DNA of 64,000 nt from Streptomyces rapamycinicus NRRL 5491 (GTDB lineage: Bacteria > Actinomycetota > Actinomycetes > Streptomycetales > Streptomycetaceae): the NCBI RefSeq assembly GCF_024298965.1, contig NZ_CP085193.1, positions 5,952,001 through 6,016,000 of the forward strand. Reading direction: 5' to 3'. The notes below the pieces were generated by a model. The model saw only the letters and a program-made list of their open reading frames with translations, did not search any database and was not told where the DNA came from. The position numbers and the translations under genes were made by a program. Shown here one piece after another: positions 35,460 through 43,222 of the stretch; position 1 is the stretch's first letter, and every line of letters begins with the position of its first letter.

Positions 35460-37250
35460 TTATTCAGCGGGCTTCTCCGCCTGCTTGACCTGCGGCGGCT
35501 TGCGCAGCGACAGGTGCAGCTCGCGCAGCCGGGTGTCGTCCACCTCGCTGGGCGCGCCCATCAGCAGGTCCTGGGCGTTGCCGTTGAGCGGGAAGGCGAT
35601 GGTCTCGCGGATGTTGGGCTCATCGGCCAGCAGCATCACGATGCGGTCCACGCCGGGGGCGATACCGCCGTGCGGCGGGGCGCCGAAGTGGAACGCCCGC
35701 AGCATGCCGCCGAATTCGCGCTCGACCTCGTCCCGGGAGTAGCCCGCGATCTCGAACGCCTTGTACATGACCTCCGGCTCGTGGTTCCGGATGGCACCGG
35801 AGGACAGCTCCACACCGTTGCAGACGATGTCGTACTGCCACGCGAGGATGTCCAGCGGGTCCTTGGTCTCCAGCGCCTCCAGGCCGCCCTGCGGCATGGA
35901 GAACGGGTTGTGGGAGAACTCGATCTGCCCGGTGTCCTCGTTCCGCTCGAACATCGGGAAGTCCACGATCCAGCAGAAGCGGAAGACGTTCTCCGCGAAG
36001 TGGCCGGCCCGCTTGGCGGCCTCGACCCGCACCGCGCCCATGATCTTGGAGACCTCGTCGAAGTCGCCCGCGCCGAAGAAGATCGACGTGCCGGGCTTGC
36101 CCTCGACCTCGGCGATCAGCTTCTCGACGTCCTCTTCGGTGAGGAACTTCGCGATCGGGCCGGTCAGCTTGGCGTCCTCGCCGATCCGGACCCAGGCCAG
36201 CCCCTTGGCGCCCTGCTCAACGGCGAACTCACCGAGCTGGTCGAAGAACTTCCGGGGCTGCTCGGCGGTGTCCGGCACGGCCAGCGCGCGCACGTGCTTG
36301 TCCGCGAACGCCTTGAAGCCGGAGCCCTCGAAGATGTGGCTGACGTCCCGGAGCTCCAGCTGGGCCCGCAGATCCGGCTTGTCCGAGCCGTACTTGAGCA
36401 TGGCCTCGCGGAACGGGATCCGAAGGAAGGGCGAGGTCACATGGCGGCCGCCGCCGAACTCCTCGAAGAGCTCGGTCATGACCTTCTCGATGACGCCGAA
36501 GACGTCCTCCTGCTCGACGAAGCTCATCTCGACGTCGAGCTGGTAGAACTCGCCGGGCGAGCGGTCGGCGCGGGCGTCCTCGTCGCGGAAGCAGGGCGCG
36601 ATCTGGAAGTAGCGGTCGAAGCCCGCGATCATCAGCAGCTGTTTGAACTGCTGCGGGGCCTGCGGCAGCGCGTAGAACTTGCCCGCGTGCAGCCGGGAGG
36701 GGACCAGGAAGTCCCGGGCGCCCTCGGGGGAGGTGGCGGACAGGATCGGGGTCGCCAGCTCGTTGAACCCCTGCGAGGTCATCTTCTGCCGGATGGCGGA
36801 GATGACGGCGGAGCGCAGCATGATGTTGCGGTGCATGCGCTCGCGGCGCAGGTCCAGGAAGCGGTACTCCAGCCGCCGCTCCTCGCCGACCCCGTCCTCG
36901 GGGAAGACGGTGAAGGGCAGCGGGTCGGCGGCGCCGAGCACCTCGACGTCGGCGACCTCGACCTCGATCTCGCCGGTCGGCAGCTCGGGGTTGACGTTGT
37001 CCGCGCCGCGCTCGATGACCCGGCCGTCCACCCGGACGACGGTCTCCTTGCTGATGGAGCTCAGGGCCTCGTTGGCGGGGGTGTCGGGGCGCACCACCAG
37101 CTGGACCAGGCCGTAGTGGTCGCGGAGATCGATGAAGAGGATGCCGCCCAGGTTCCGTCGATTGTGGAGCCATCCGGAGAGCCGGACGTCGGTGCCGACG
37201 TCAGCGGCGCGGAGCTGACCACACGTGTGGGACCGGTACCGATGCATCAT
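35460..37250 (-). CDS. aspS: Aspartyl-tRNA synthetase
   Basis: 596 aa, normal for bacterial AspRS. The N-terminal OB-fold anticodon-binding domain ([23 protein letters not shown]) is followed by class II catalytic motif 2 ([19 protein letters not shown]), an inserted GAD domain (about 290-400) and motif 3 ([14 protein letters not shown]). It charges tRNA-Asp, and tRNA-Asn too if the strain lacks AsnRS, which cannot be judged here. The start ATG is divergent from a SpoIIE-type gene with 116 bp between. Confidence 0.98.
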   Translation of the reverse strand: MMHRYRSHTCGQLRAADVGTDVRLSGWLHNRRNLGGILFIDLRDHYGLVQLVVRPDTPANEALSSISKETVVRVDGRVIERGADNVNPELPTGEIEVEVADVEVLGAADPLPFTVFPEDGVGEERRLEYRFLDLRRERMHRNIMLRSAVISAIRQKMTSQGFNELATPILSATSPEGARDFLVPSRLHAGKFYALPQAPQQFKQLLMIAGFDRYFQIAPCFRDEDARADRSPGEFYQLDVEMSFVEQEDVFGVIEKVMTELFEEFGGGRHVTSPFLRIPFREAMLKYGSDKPDLRAQLELRDVSHIFEGSGFKAFADKHVRALAVPDTAEQPRKFFDQLGEFAVEQGAKGLAWVRIGEDAKLTGPIAKFLTEEDVEKLIAEVEGKPGTSIFFGAGDFDEVSKIMGAVRVEAAKRAGHFAENVFRFCWIVDFPMFERNEDTGQIEFSHNPFSMPQGGLEALETKDPLDILAWQYDIVCNGVELSSGAIRNHEPEVMYKAFEIAGYSRDEVEREFGGMLRAFHFGAPPHGGIAPGVDRIVMLLADEPNIRETIAFPLNGNAQDLLMGAPSEVDDTRLRELHLSLRKPPQVKQAEKPAE

Positions 37251-37366
37251 TCATCCAAGTCGTGTCGATCGGGAGGCGTACGTACCCTCGGGAAGCTTCC
37301 GGCCAAGCCTACCGGCGCCGCGACCCTCACTGGTAAGCGGTTGGCAAATCCCCATAAGGTAGCGCA
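37251..37366. promoter_or_regulatory. Divergent promoter region aspS / SpoIIE-type gene
   Basis: 116 bp that must hold both promoters. AAGG at 37357-37360 is a weak ribosome-binding site for the rightward ATG. No operator is evident. Confidence 0.45.
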
Positions 37367-39508
37367 ATGCGCACCGAGGACCTGCTGGCCGCCATAGCGA
37401 CCGGCCTATGGCGCTGGGACAGTGTCTCGGGCGCCGTCAGCTACGACGCGGAGGCCGCCCGGCTGGTCGGCCTTCCCGCCGAGGCCGTCACCCTCCCCGA
37501 GGCCGCCGCCCGCGCCTGCTTCCACCCCGCGGACTGGCTGGAGGTCAAGGCGATAGTCCAGCTCGCGGTGGCCGAGGGCACCCTGGCCGAGGCCCGGCTG
37601 CGCATCGTGGACGAGAAGGGCACCGTACTGCGGACCGTGCGCACCCGCTCCCGGCCGATAGCGCGGGGCGGCAGCGACGACGGCTATTACCTGCTCGGCA
37701 CCCTCCAGGAGGTCCCCGACCCGCTGCCGGGCACCTCGGCCGGCGGCCCGCCGATCGCCGGCGACTGGCGCCGCAACCGCGAGGCGTTCCTGCTGGACGC
37801 GGGGCGGGCGCTGGCGGAGGCGATGTCCACCGCCGAGGTGCTGCGGGTCGCGGCGGGGCTGTCCATGCCGGGCTTCTCCCCGGACGGGCTCGCGGTCTTC
37901 GGCGTCGAGGGCGAGCGGATCTCGGTGATCGGCCACCACGGGCCGCGGGCGGGCACCGACCGTCCCCTTCATGACATCGCGCTGAGCACCGACCATCCGG
38001 CGGCGGAGGTGGTGCGCACCGGCCGGGCGGTCTATCTGCCCACACCGGAGGAGTACCGGGGCCGGTTCCCCGCCGGGTGGTCGCCGGGCCGCCCCCGTAC
38101 CCGCCGGTCCTGGGCGTTTCTGCCGCTGATCGTCGCGGGCCGCACCATCGGCGCGTGGATGGCCGGATTCGCCCATCCGGTGTCGTTCTCGCCCGATGAG
38201 CGCTCGGTGCTGACCACGATCGCCCGGATGCTGGCCCAGGCGCTGTCCCGCACCGCGCTCCAGGAGACCGAGCGGGAGCTGGCGGACGGGCTCCAGCGCT
38301 CGATGCTGCCCGCCAGCAAGCCCGACATCCCGGGGCTGACGGTGGCCGCGCGCTATGTGCCGACCGGCGGCGGACTCCAGGTCGGCGGCGACTGGTACGA
38401 CGTGATCGGGCTGCCCTCGGGGCGTACCGCGCTGGTGATCGGCGATGTGCAGGGCCACGATGTGCGCGCCGCGGGGATCATGGGGCAGCTGAGGATCGCG
38501 GTCCGGGCGTACGCCTCCGAGGGCCACCGCCCCGACGCGGTGCTCTCCCGCGCCTCCCGCTTCCTGGCCGGTCTTGCCGAGCCCGAGGGCCCGGACGGCC
38601 GCTACGACCCGAGGTTCGCCACCTGCCTCTACATGGAGGTGGACCCGGTGGCGGGCACCCTGGACATCGCCCGCGCGGGCCACCCCGACCCGGCGGTCCG
38701 GCTGGCCGACGGCACGATGATGCTCCGGCCCACGGCGGGCGGACTGCCGCTGGGCATCGACCCGGACACCGACTATCCGACCACCCGGGTGGTGCTGGAG
38801 CCCGGCGAGACGCTGCTGATGTGCACCGACGGGCTGATCGAGACCGGCGGGCACGATCTGGAGACCGGCTGGGACCGGATCCGGGAGGTCTTCGAGCGGC
38901 CCGCCGCCCCGGACGCCGGCTCCGGCGGGCTCGACTCGGACGACCTCGAGATCCTGGCCGACTCCCTGGTGCAGGCGGTGCACGGGCCGCCCTCCCACCA
39001 CACCACCGGTCCGCTCGCGGACCGGCGCGAGGACGACATAGCGCTGCTGCTGATCCGCCGGGAGGCGGAGGTGTGCCTGGTCGGGCCCGGTTCGGCGCCG
39101 GTGCGGCGTACGGCGGTCACGGTCGCGCAGGCCGAGCCGGAGCGGATAGCGGGCGCCCGCCGGCAGCTGCGCGACATGCTGCACGACTGGGCGGACCCGG
39201 ACCAGGTGGAGTCTGCGGTGCTGATGCTCTCCGAGATGGTCACCAACGTACTGGTGCACACCGACGGGGACGCCCTGCTGGTGGCCGAGGTCAGCGGGCG
39301 GCACGGGACCCGGCGGCTGCGGCTTGACGTCGCCGACAGCAGCGACGAGCTGCCGCACCGCCGCCGCCCGGGCGAGCTGGCCTCCTCCGGGCGCGGACTG
39401 CTGCTGATGGAGCTGCTGGCCGACAACTGGGGGGTGGACCCACGCGGCGACGGCAAGTGCATCTGGTACGAGCTGTACGAGGCGGGGCCGGATGGGCGGC
39501 CGGGCTGA
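37367..39508 (+). CDS. Cytosolic PAS-GAF-SpoIIE phosphatase with HATPase
   Basis: 713 aa, no transmembrane segment. Domains in order: PAS-like (about 5-120), GAF (about 140-290), SpoIIE-type PP2C (about 310-540, with QVGGDWYDVIGLPSG, GDVQGHDVRAAGIMGQLR, MCTDGLIETGG and EDDIALLLI), and a C-terminal RsbW-like HATPase (LSEMVTNVLVHTDGD, SGRGLLLMELLADNWG). It should dephosphorylate anti-anti-sigma factors and may also bind them, acting in a partner-switching pathway. It is the second such protein in the window and, unlike the one at 17-20 kb, is cytoplasmic. Its stop codon directly abuts that of the convergent peroxidase. Confidence 0.93.
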   Translation: MRTEDLLAAIATGLWRWDSVSGAVSYDAEAARLVGLPAEAVTLPEAAARACFHPADWLEVKAIVQLAVAEGTLAEARLRIVDEKGTVLRTVRTRSRPIARGGSDDGYYLLGTLQEVPDPLPGTSAGGPPIAGDWRRNREAFLLDAGRALAEAMSTAEVLRVAAGLSMPGFSPDGLAVFGVEGERISVIGHHGPRAGTDRPLHDIALSTDHPAAEVVRTGRAVYLPTPEEYRGRFPAGWSPGRPRTRRSWAFLPLIVAGRTIGAWMAGFAHPVSFSPDERSVLTTIARMLAQALSRTALQETERELADGLQRSMLPASKPDIPGLTVAARYVPTGGGLQVGGDWYDVIGLPSGRTALVIGDVQGHDVRAAGIMGQLRIAVRAYASEGHRPDAVLSRASRFLAGLAEPEGPDGRYDPRFATCLYMEVDPVAGTLDIARAGHPDPAVRLADGTMMLRPTAGGLPLGIDPDTDYPTTRVVLEPGETLLMCTDGLIETGGHDLETGWDRIREVFERPAAPDAGSGGLDSDDLEILADSLVQAVHGPPSHHTTGPLADRREDDIALLLIRREAEVCLVGPGSAPVRRTAVTVAQAEPERIAGARRQLRDMLHDWADPDQVESAVLMLSEMVTNVLVHTDGDALLVAEVSGRHGTRRLRLDVADSSDELPHRRRPGELASSGRGLLLMELLADNWGVDPRGDGKCIWYELYEAGPDGRPG

Positions 39509-40708
39509 TCAGCGGAAGAGCCGGGAACCGAGCGGACGTTGTTCGTCGAAGCCGGGAAGTATCAGGAAGCTCGCACTGGCGGTCGTGGTCGTGAATTCCA
39601 GCAGGGCGTCGGAATTGTCCATCCGGGTGAGGGTGTTGGTGAAGGTCCGTATGTCGTTCTGGAAGCTCATGAAGAGCAGGCCGGGAGCGGGTCCGTCGAT
39701 GCTGTAGGAGCGGCGGAGCATGAGGCCGACGCCGACCGCGGTGGAGTGCGCCCTGCGGGCGTGGGCGTCCACCGGGACGAGATAGCGCCCGTCCGGCGTC
39801 TTGGCGCCGAGGTCCGGGCCCGAGGCGATGGTGCCGCCGGAGAGGGGCACTCCAGTGGCCCGGCGCCGGCCGAAGACCGCTTCCTGTTCGGCGACGGACA
39901 GCTTGGCGAACCGGGGCAGGTCGAGTTCCATGCGCCGTAGTACGGCGAGGGTGCCGTCGGCGACTCGAGCCGGTCCGGCCAGCCACAGGTGGCGTCGTTG
40001 TTCGGCCTTGGTGTGGGGGCCCACGATGCCGTCGACGAAACCGAAGAGGTTCCGTGGCGCGGCACGGCCCTTGTCCACCGGCACGTTCGCACCGCGGACT
40101 CCGGACTGCCGCCAGCGTTCGCGTATCCGGTCACCGGCCCGCTCCAGAAGCGCGGCAGCCACGACCGGCACCACCAAGGCGTCGTCGGCACAGATCTGTA
40201 TCAGCAGATCGCCGCCGCGTGCCCCGGGGGCGATCCGCTCGCGGGAGAACCGTGGGAGGTCCTTCGCGCCGGGCAGGGCGGGATCGACCTCGCGCACCAG
40301 CCGGGGGCCCACCCCGACCGTCACGGTCAGATCGCCCGGCTCCAGGCCCATCAGCCGTGCGTCGGTCCCCGCGGTGAGGGTGCGGATGGCCTCGCCGAGT
40401 TCGGCCAGCAGCGGACGGACGGCCGCGGCATCGACGTCGACGAGGTCGGCCACCACGGCCAGCAGGTTCCGCTGGGCCGGTTGCGGAAGGGTGATGCCCG
40501 CCTGGTACCGGCCGGTTGGTGACACCGGCGGGGTCGGCGCGGGGGCATCGTCCCGGTCCGGCCGGGCGGCATGTGATTGGCACCCGGCGGAGAGGCCGAC
40601 GGCGGTCACCGTGCCGGTGGCACCGATGAACGCGCGGCGTGACGGGTGGGAGTCGGCTTGGCACACAGTGTGAACTGTGCCATATCCATATGGGTGGCTG
40701 CGCTCCAT
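39509..40708 (-). CDS. Tat-exported DyP-type heme peroxidase (probable lipoprotein)
   Basis: 399 aa from ATG 40708; GTG 40666 would give a more usual twin-arginine n-region, and neither start has a good ribosome-binding site. The signal PSRRAFIGATGTVTAVGLSAGC carries both the RR motif and a lipobox-like Cys. DyP features are NLFGFVDGIVGP (the GxxDG motif with the distal Asp), LMLRRSYSIDGPAPGLLFMSFQ with the distal Arg region, and the proximal-His region earlier. DyP peroxidases use H2O2 to oxidise dyes, phenols or lignin-like compounds, which fits the exported dioxygenase 4 kb away. No encapsulin gene is present. Confidence 0.9.
   Translation of the reverse strand: MERSHPYGYGTVHTVCQADSHPSRRAFIGATGTVTAVGLSAGCQSHAARPDRDDAPAPTPPVSPTGRYQAGITLPQPAQRNLLAVVADLVDVDAAAVRPLLAELGEAIRTLTAGTDARLMGLEPGDLTVTVGVGPRLVREVDPALPGAKDLPRFSRERIAPGARGGDLLIQICADDALVVPVVAAALLERAGDRIRERWRQSGVRGANVPVDKGRAAPRNLFGFVDGIVGPHTKAEQRRHLWLAGPARVADGTLAVLRRMELDLPRFAKLSVAEQEAVFGRRRATGVPLSGGTIASGPDLGAKTPDGRYLVPVDAHARRAHSTAVGVGLMLRRSYSIDGPAPGLLFMSFQNDIRTFTNTLTRMDNSDALLEFTTTTASASFLILPGFDEQRPLGSRLFR
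40660..40681. promoter_or_regulatory. Inverted repeat between the DyP and beta-helix genes
   Basis: GGCACA at 40660-40665 and TGTGCC at 40676-40681 flank CAGTGTGAAC. The repeat lies 52-73 bp upstream of the plus-strand gene and inside, or just at, the start of the peroxidase reading frame. It may be an operator shared by the two genes. Confidence 0.4.
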
Positions 40709-40732
40709 GAGCGACCGTGCCAGGATGAGGCC

Positions 40733-42076
40733 ATGCCTCGTCTCCGTTTTCGCCTGGTCGTCGCGGTGCTCGGAACACTGGCACCCGTACTGGTCGGCTG
40801 CGGCGGGGGCGATGACGGAGCGAACGACGGCCGCCGGCCGTCCGGTTCGCATGTGACGATCAAGGTGCCCGCCGACGCCCCGACGATCTCGGCCGCGGTG
40901 TCCCTGGCCCGGCCCGGCGATCTCGTGCTGGTCGCGCCGGGCAAGTACCACGAGTCGGTGAAGATATCGAAGGCTCGCATCACCCTTCGCGGTGAGTCCC
41001 GGGCCAAGGTCGTCATCGACGGGCGGTTACGGCAACCGAACGGCATCGTCGTCGCCGCTCCCGGGGTGGCCGTGGAGAACCTGACCGTGGAGAACAACAC
41101 CCAGAACGGGGTCCTGGTCACCGGCTCGGCGAAGGCGGCCGCCGGAGCGCCGGGGCAGTCCGGCGGCTACGACACCGGCGACGAGCCCGTCACCTTCCTG
41201 AAATCGTTCCTGGTCTCCCATGTGACCGCGACCCGCAACGGGCTGTACGGCATCTACGCGTTCTCCGCGCAGAACGGTGTCATCGAGCACTCGTACACCT
41301 CGGGCTCGGCCGACTCGGGGATCTACGTCGGACAGTGCAAGCCCTGTCGCATCGTGGTGCGGGACAACATCGCCGAACTCAACGCGGTCGGTTACGAAGG
41401 CACCAACGCCAGTGGCGACATGTACGTCGTCGGTAACCGCCTGGTCGGCAACCGGGTCGGGCTCACCACCAACTCCGACCACCAGGAGAAGCTGCTCCCG
41501 CAGAAGGACGCCGTCATCGCGGGCAACCTGATCGCGGCCAACCAGCAGGCGGCCACCCCCGAACAGGCCGACGGCGGGTGGGGCATCGGCATCGGCGTCG
41601 ACGGCGGCACCGACAACCAATTCGTCCGCAACCGAATCGCCGGTAACAGCAACGCCGGGGTGGTCATCACCGCCACCGCCGACATATCGCCGAACGGCAA
41701 CCAGATCCTGGACAACACCTTCGCCGCCAACGGCGTTGACGTCGGCTGGACGTTCCCCACCGCCACGAAGGGACGGGGCAACTGCCTGCGCGGCAATGGG
41801 CTGCGGAAGACGGTGCCCGACCGGCTCGCGACAACCGCGTCCTGCCCGCGTCCCGCCCGGTCGCCCTCGCCGTCCGGCAACTGGGCGAAGCCGACGGCAC
41901 CCGGCGGGATCCCGTTCACCGATGTGGCGGCGCCCAAGCGGCAACCGCAGTTCCCGAAGGCCACCACCACGGGCGCCACCGCCGTTCCGGCCGTTCCGGC
42001 GCTGCCGGACACGGCAGACATCCGGCTGCCGTCGGCGTCACTGCTCGCCGCGGGCGCGCGGGTGGGGACGTCCTGA
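40733..42076 (+). CDS. Exported right-handed beta-helix lipoprotein
   Basis: 447 aa from ATG 40733 with GGATGAGG upstream. The signal peptide ends in a lipobox (APVLVGC). The body shows the NosD/pectate-lyase-like parallel beta-helix pattern: TISAAVSLARPGDLVLVAPGKY, ITLRGES, GIVVAAPGVAVENLTVENN, then repeated NGLYGIYAF / SGIYVGQC / NRLVGNRVGL coils. It probably binds or cleaves a polysaccharide outside the cell, but catalytic residues cannot be assigned. The Pro/Ala-rich C-terminus may cross the wall. It converges with the next gene, 7 bp away. Confidence 0.85.
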   Translation: MPRLRFRLVVAVLGTLAPVLVGCGGGDDGANDGRRPSGSHVTIKVPADAPTISAAVSLARPGDLVLVAPGKYHESVKISKARITLRGESRAKVVIDGRLRQPNGIVVAAPGVAVENLTVENNTQNGVLVTGSAKAAAGAPGQSGGYDTGDEPVTFLKSFLVSHVTATRNGLYGIYAFSAQNGVIEHSYTSGSADSGIYVGQCKPCRIVVRDNIAELNAVGYEGTNASGDMYVVGNRLVGNRVGLTTNSDHQEKLLPQKDAVIAGNLIAANQQAATPEQADGGWGIGIGVDGGTDNQFVRNRIAGNSNAGVVITATADISPNGNQILDNTFAANGVDVGWTFPTATKGRGNCLRGNGLRKTVPDRLATTASCPRPARSPSPSGNWAKPTAPGGIPFTDVAAPKRQPQFPKATTTGATAVPAVPALPDTADIRLPSASLLAAGARVGTS

Positions 42077-42083
42077 GCGTCGG

Positions 42084-42923
42084 CTACCGCTTCGGGGTGA
42101 CTCCGGGCACCGGCCGGACCGGAACGTACTTGTGGGTGTCGAAGTCGATGACCACCGGCCGCGACGCGGAGGCCACACCGACGCGAACCCGGTACATGGT
42201 GCCGTCCGAGCCGATCCAGTAGCGCACGGCACCCGTCGCCGCCCCCGCCCCCGCCGTACCGGGCGTGGCACGGGCGCTCGGCCCGGTCATGATGTCCACC
42301 CGATGGCCGTCCAACCGGTCCTGTCCAACCCAGGCGGCACCGTTCTGCGGCAGTAGTTCGGCGTTGTCCGGACGGTCGCTGCCGAGCTTCAGCGCGATGG
42401 CCAGCGAACTGTCCAGCGAACTGCCGTACTTCAGCAGCGGACGCCTGGACCAGCCAGACTCCGGCGGCCGTGTCGGTGCCTTCGCCGGGGCGTTCGCCAT
42501 CGGGTGGACGGACACGGTGGTGGCCGTCCACTGGATCAGCCCGTCGCTGGACGTATCGCGCCCGGTGCCGTGCACCGCGCCGTAACCGATCTTGCGGCGG
42601 TAGTCGATGGATCCGGTGATGGTCAGGTCACCAGCGGTGCCCGGCACGTTGATCGTCATGGCGCGCCCGCCCGCCTGGTAGTTGAGGAACCGCGTGACCG
42701 CCAGACGGCTCGCCTGATCCGAGGTCAATTCCTTTGGACCGGTGGGGGCGGAGTCGCTGTCGACGATCAGGAACGTGGCCACCGCGACGGCCACACCGCC
42801 GATGGCGGCTGCCGCCCAGCGTGCCCGCGGCCATCGGCGCCGACCCGCCGCGCGCCGCGAGAGAACGTGTCTGATTTTCAGACTCCGTACACGGCGCATT
42901 GCTAACACGTTCCGCTTATTCAT
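42084..42923 (-). CDS. Single-pass membrane-anchored exported protein of unknown function
   Basis: 279 aa. A very basic N-terminus (about 1-34) precedes one transmembrane helix (WAAAAIGGVAVAVATFLIV), so the rest should lie outside. That part begins ELTSDQASRLAVTRFLNYQAGGRAMTI and continues with beta-strand-like repeats (GDLTITGSIDYRRKIGYGAVHG, RYWIGSDGTMYRVRVG). The pattern vaguely recalls LppX/LolA-type lipid-binding folds, but I cannot assign a family. A GGGAGAG/AGGGA ribosome-binding region precedes the ATG. Together with its neighbours it makes a run of cell-surface genes. Confidence 0.7.
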   Translation of the reverse strand: MNKRNVLAMRRVRSLKIRHVLSRRAAGRRRWPRARWAAAAIGGVAVAVATFLIVDSDSAPTGPKELTSDQASRLAVTRFLNYQAGGRAMTINVPGTAGDLTITGSIDYRRKIGYGAVHGTGRDTSSDGLIQWTATTVSVHPMANAPAKAPTRPPESGWSRRPLLKYGSSLDSSLAIALKLGSDRPDNAELLPQNGAAWVGQDRLDGHRVDIMTGPSARATPGTAGAGAATGAVRYWIGSDGTMYRVRVGVASASRPVVIDFDTHKYVPVRPVPGVTPKR

Positions 42924-43222
42924 TCCCTACTCTCCCCCCGATCTTGGCGTACACCCGCTACAGTATCGCTGCTGATGGGGCGGTTCAGGATGACTATTCA
43001 GACTCTTGTGCTGTTTCCGCGTGGGAAGCGAGGACGAGTACGACTTGTCTGGGAATGGCACTCCCGAGTCCCTGAATTCGCTACATCCGCCAGGACGACC
43101 AAGAACGACCGGGCCCACCGAAACGGCGGTGGGCCCTTTTCATGACCGACGTGTCACCCGGGGCCGGGAAGCGGATGCACGACTGGAAACGGGTGGTCGG
43201 TTCACATCACGAGGGGAGAGTG
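42924..43222. other. Intergenic region with an intrinsic terminator upstream of the wall-protein gene
   Basis: 299 bp without a gene. It carries the promoter of the leftward membrane protein, and on the plus strand a strong hairpin with a T-tract at 43111-43140. Since no plus-strand gene precedes that hairpin, it marks either a short RNA or an attenuated leader of the gene starting at 43223. GAGGGGAG at 43211-43218 is the ribosome-binding site of that gene. Confidence 0.55.
43111..43140 (+). terminator. Strong intrinsic terminator (attenuator or sRNA end)
   Basis: GGGCCCACC at 43111-43119 pairs with GGTGGGCCC at 43128-43136 and is followed by TTTT. A real U-tract is rare in this GC-rich window, where most hairpins have none. 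Confidence 0.8.

Noticed and set aside
35514..37397. A 627-codon plus-strand frame opposite aspS
   Set aside because: Shadow of a highly conserved synthetase gene; no motif of its own.
43040..43110. tRNA-like sequence in the leader before the wall-protein gene
   Set aside because: The words GGCACTCCCGAGTCCC recall a T-arm, but no acceptor stem, anticodon arm or D-arm can be formed around them.
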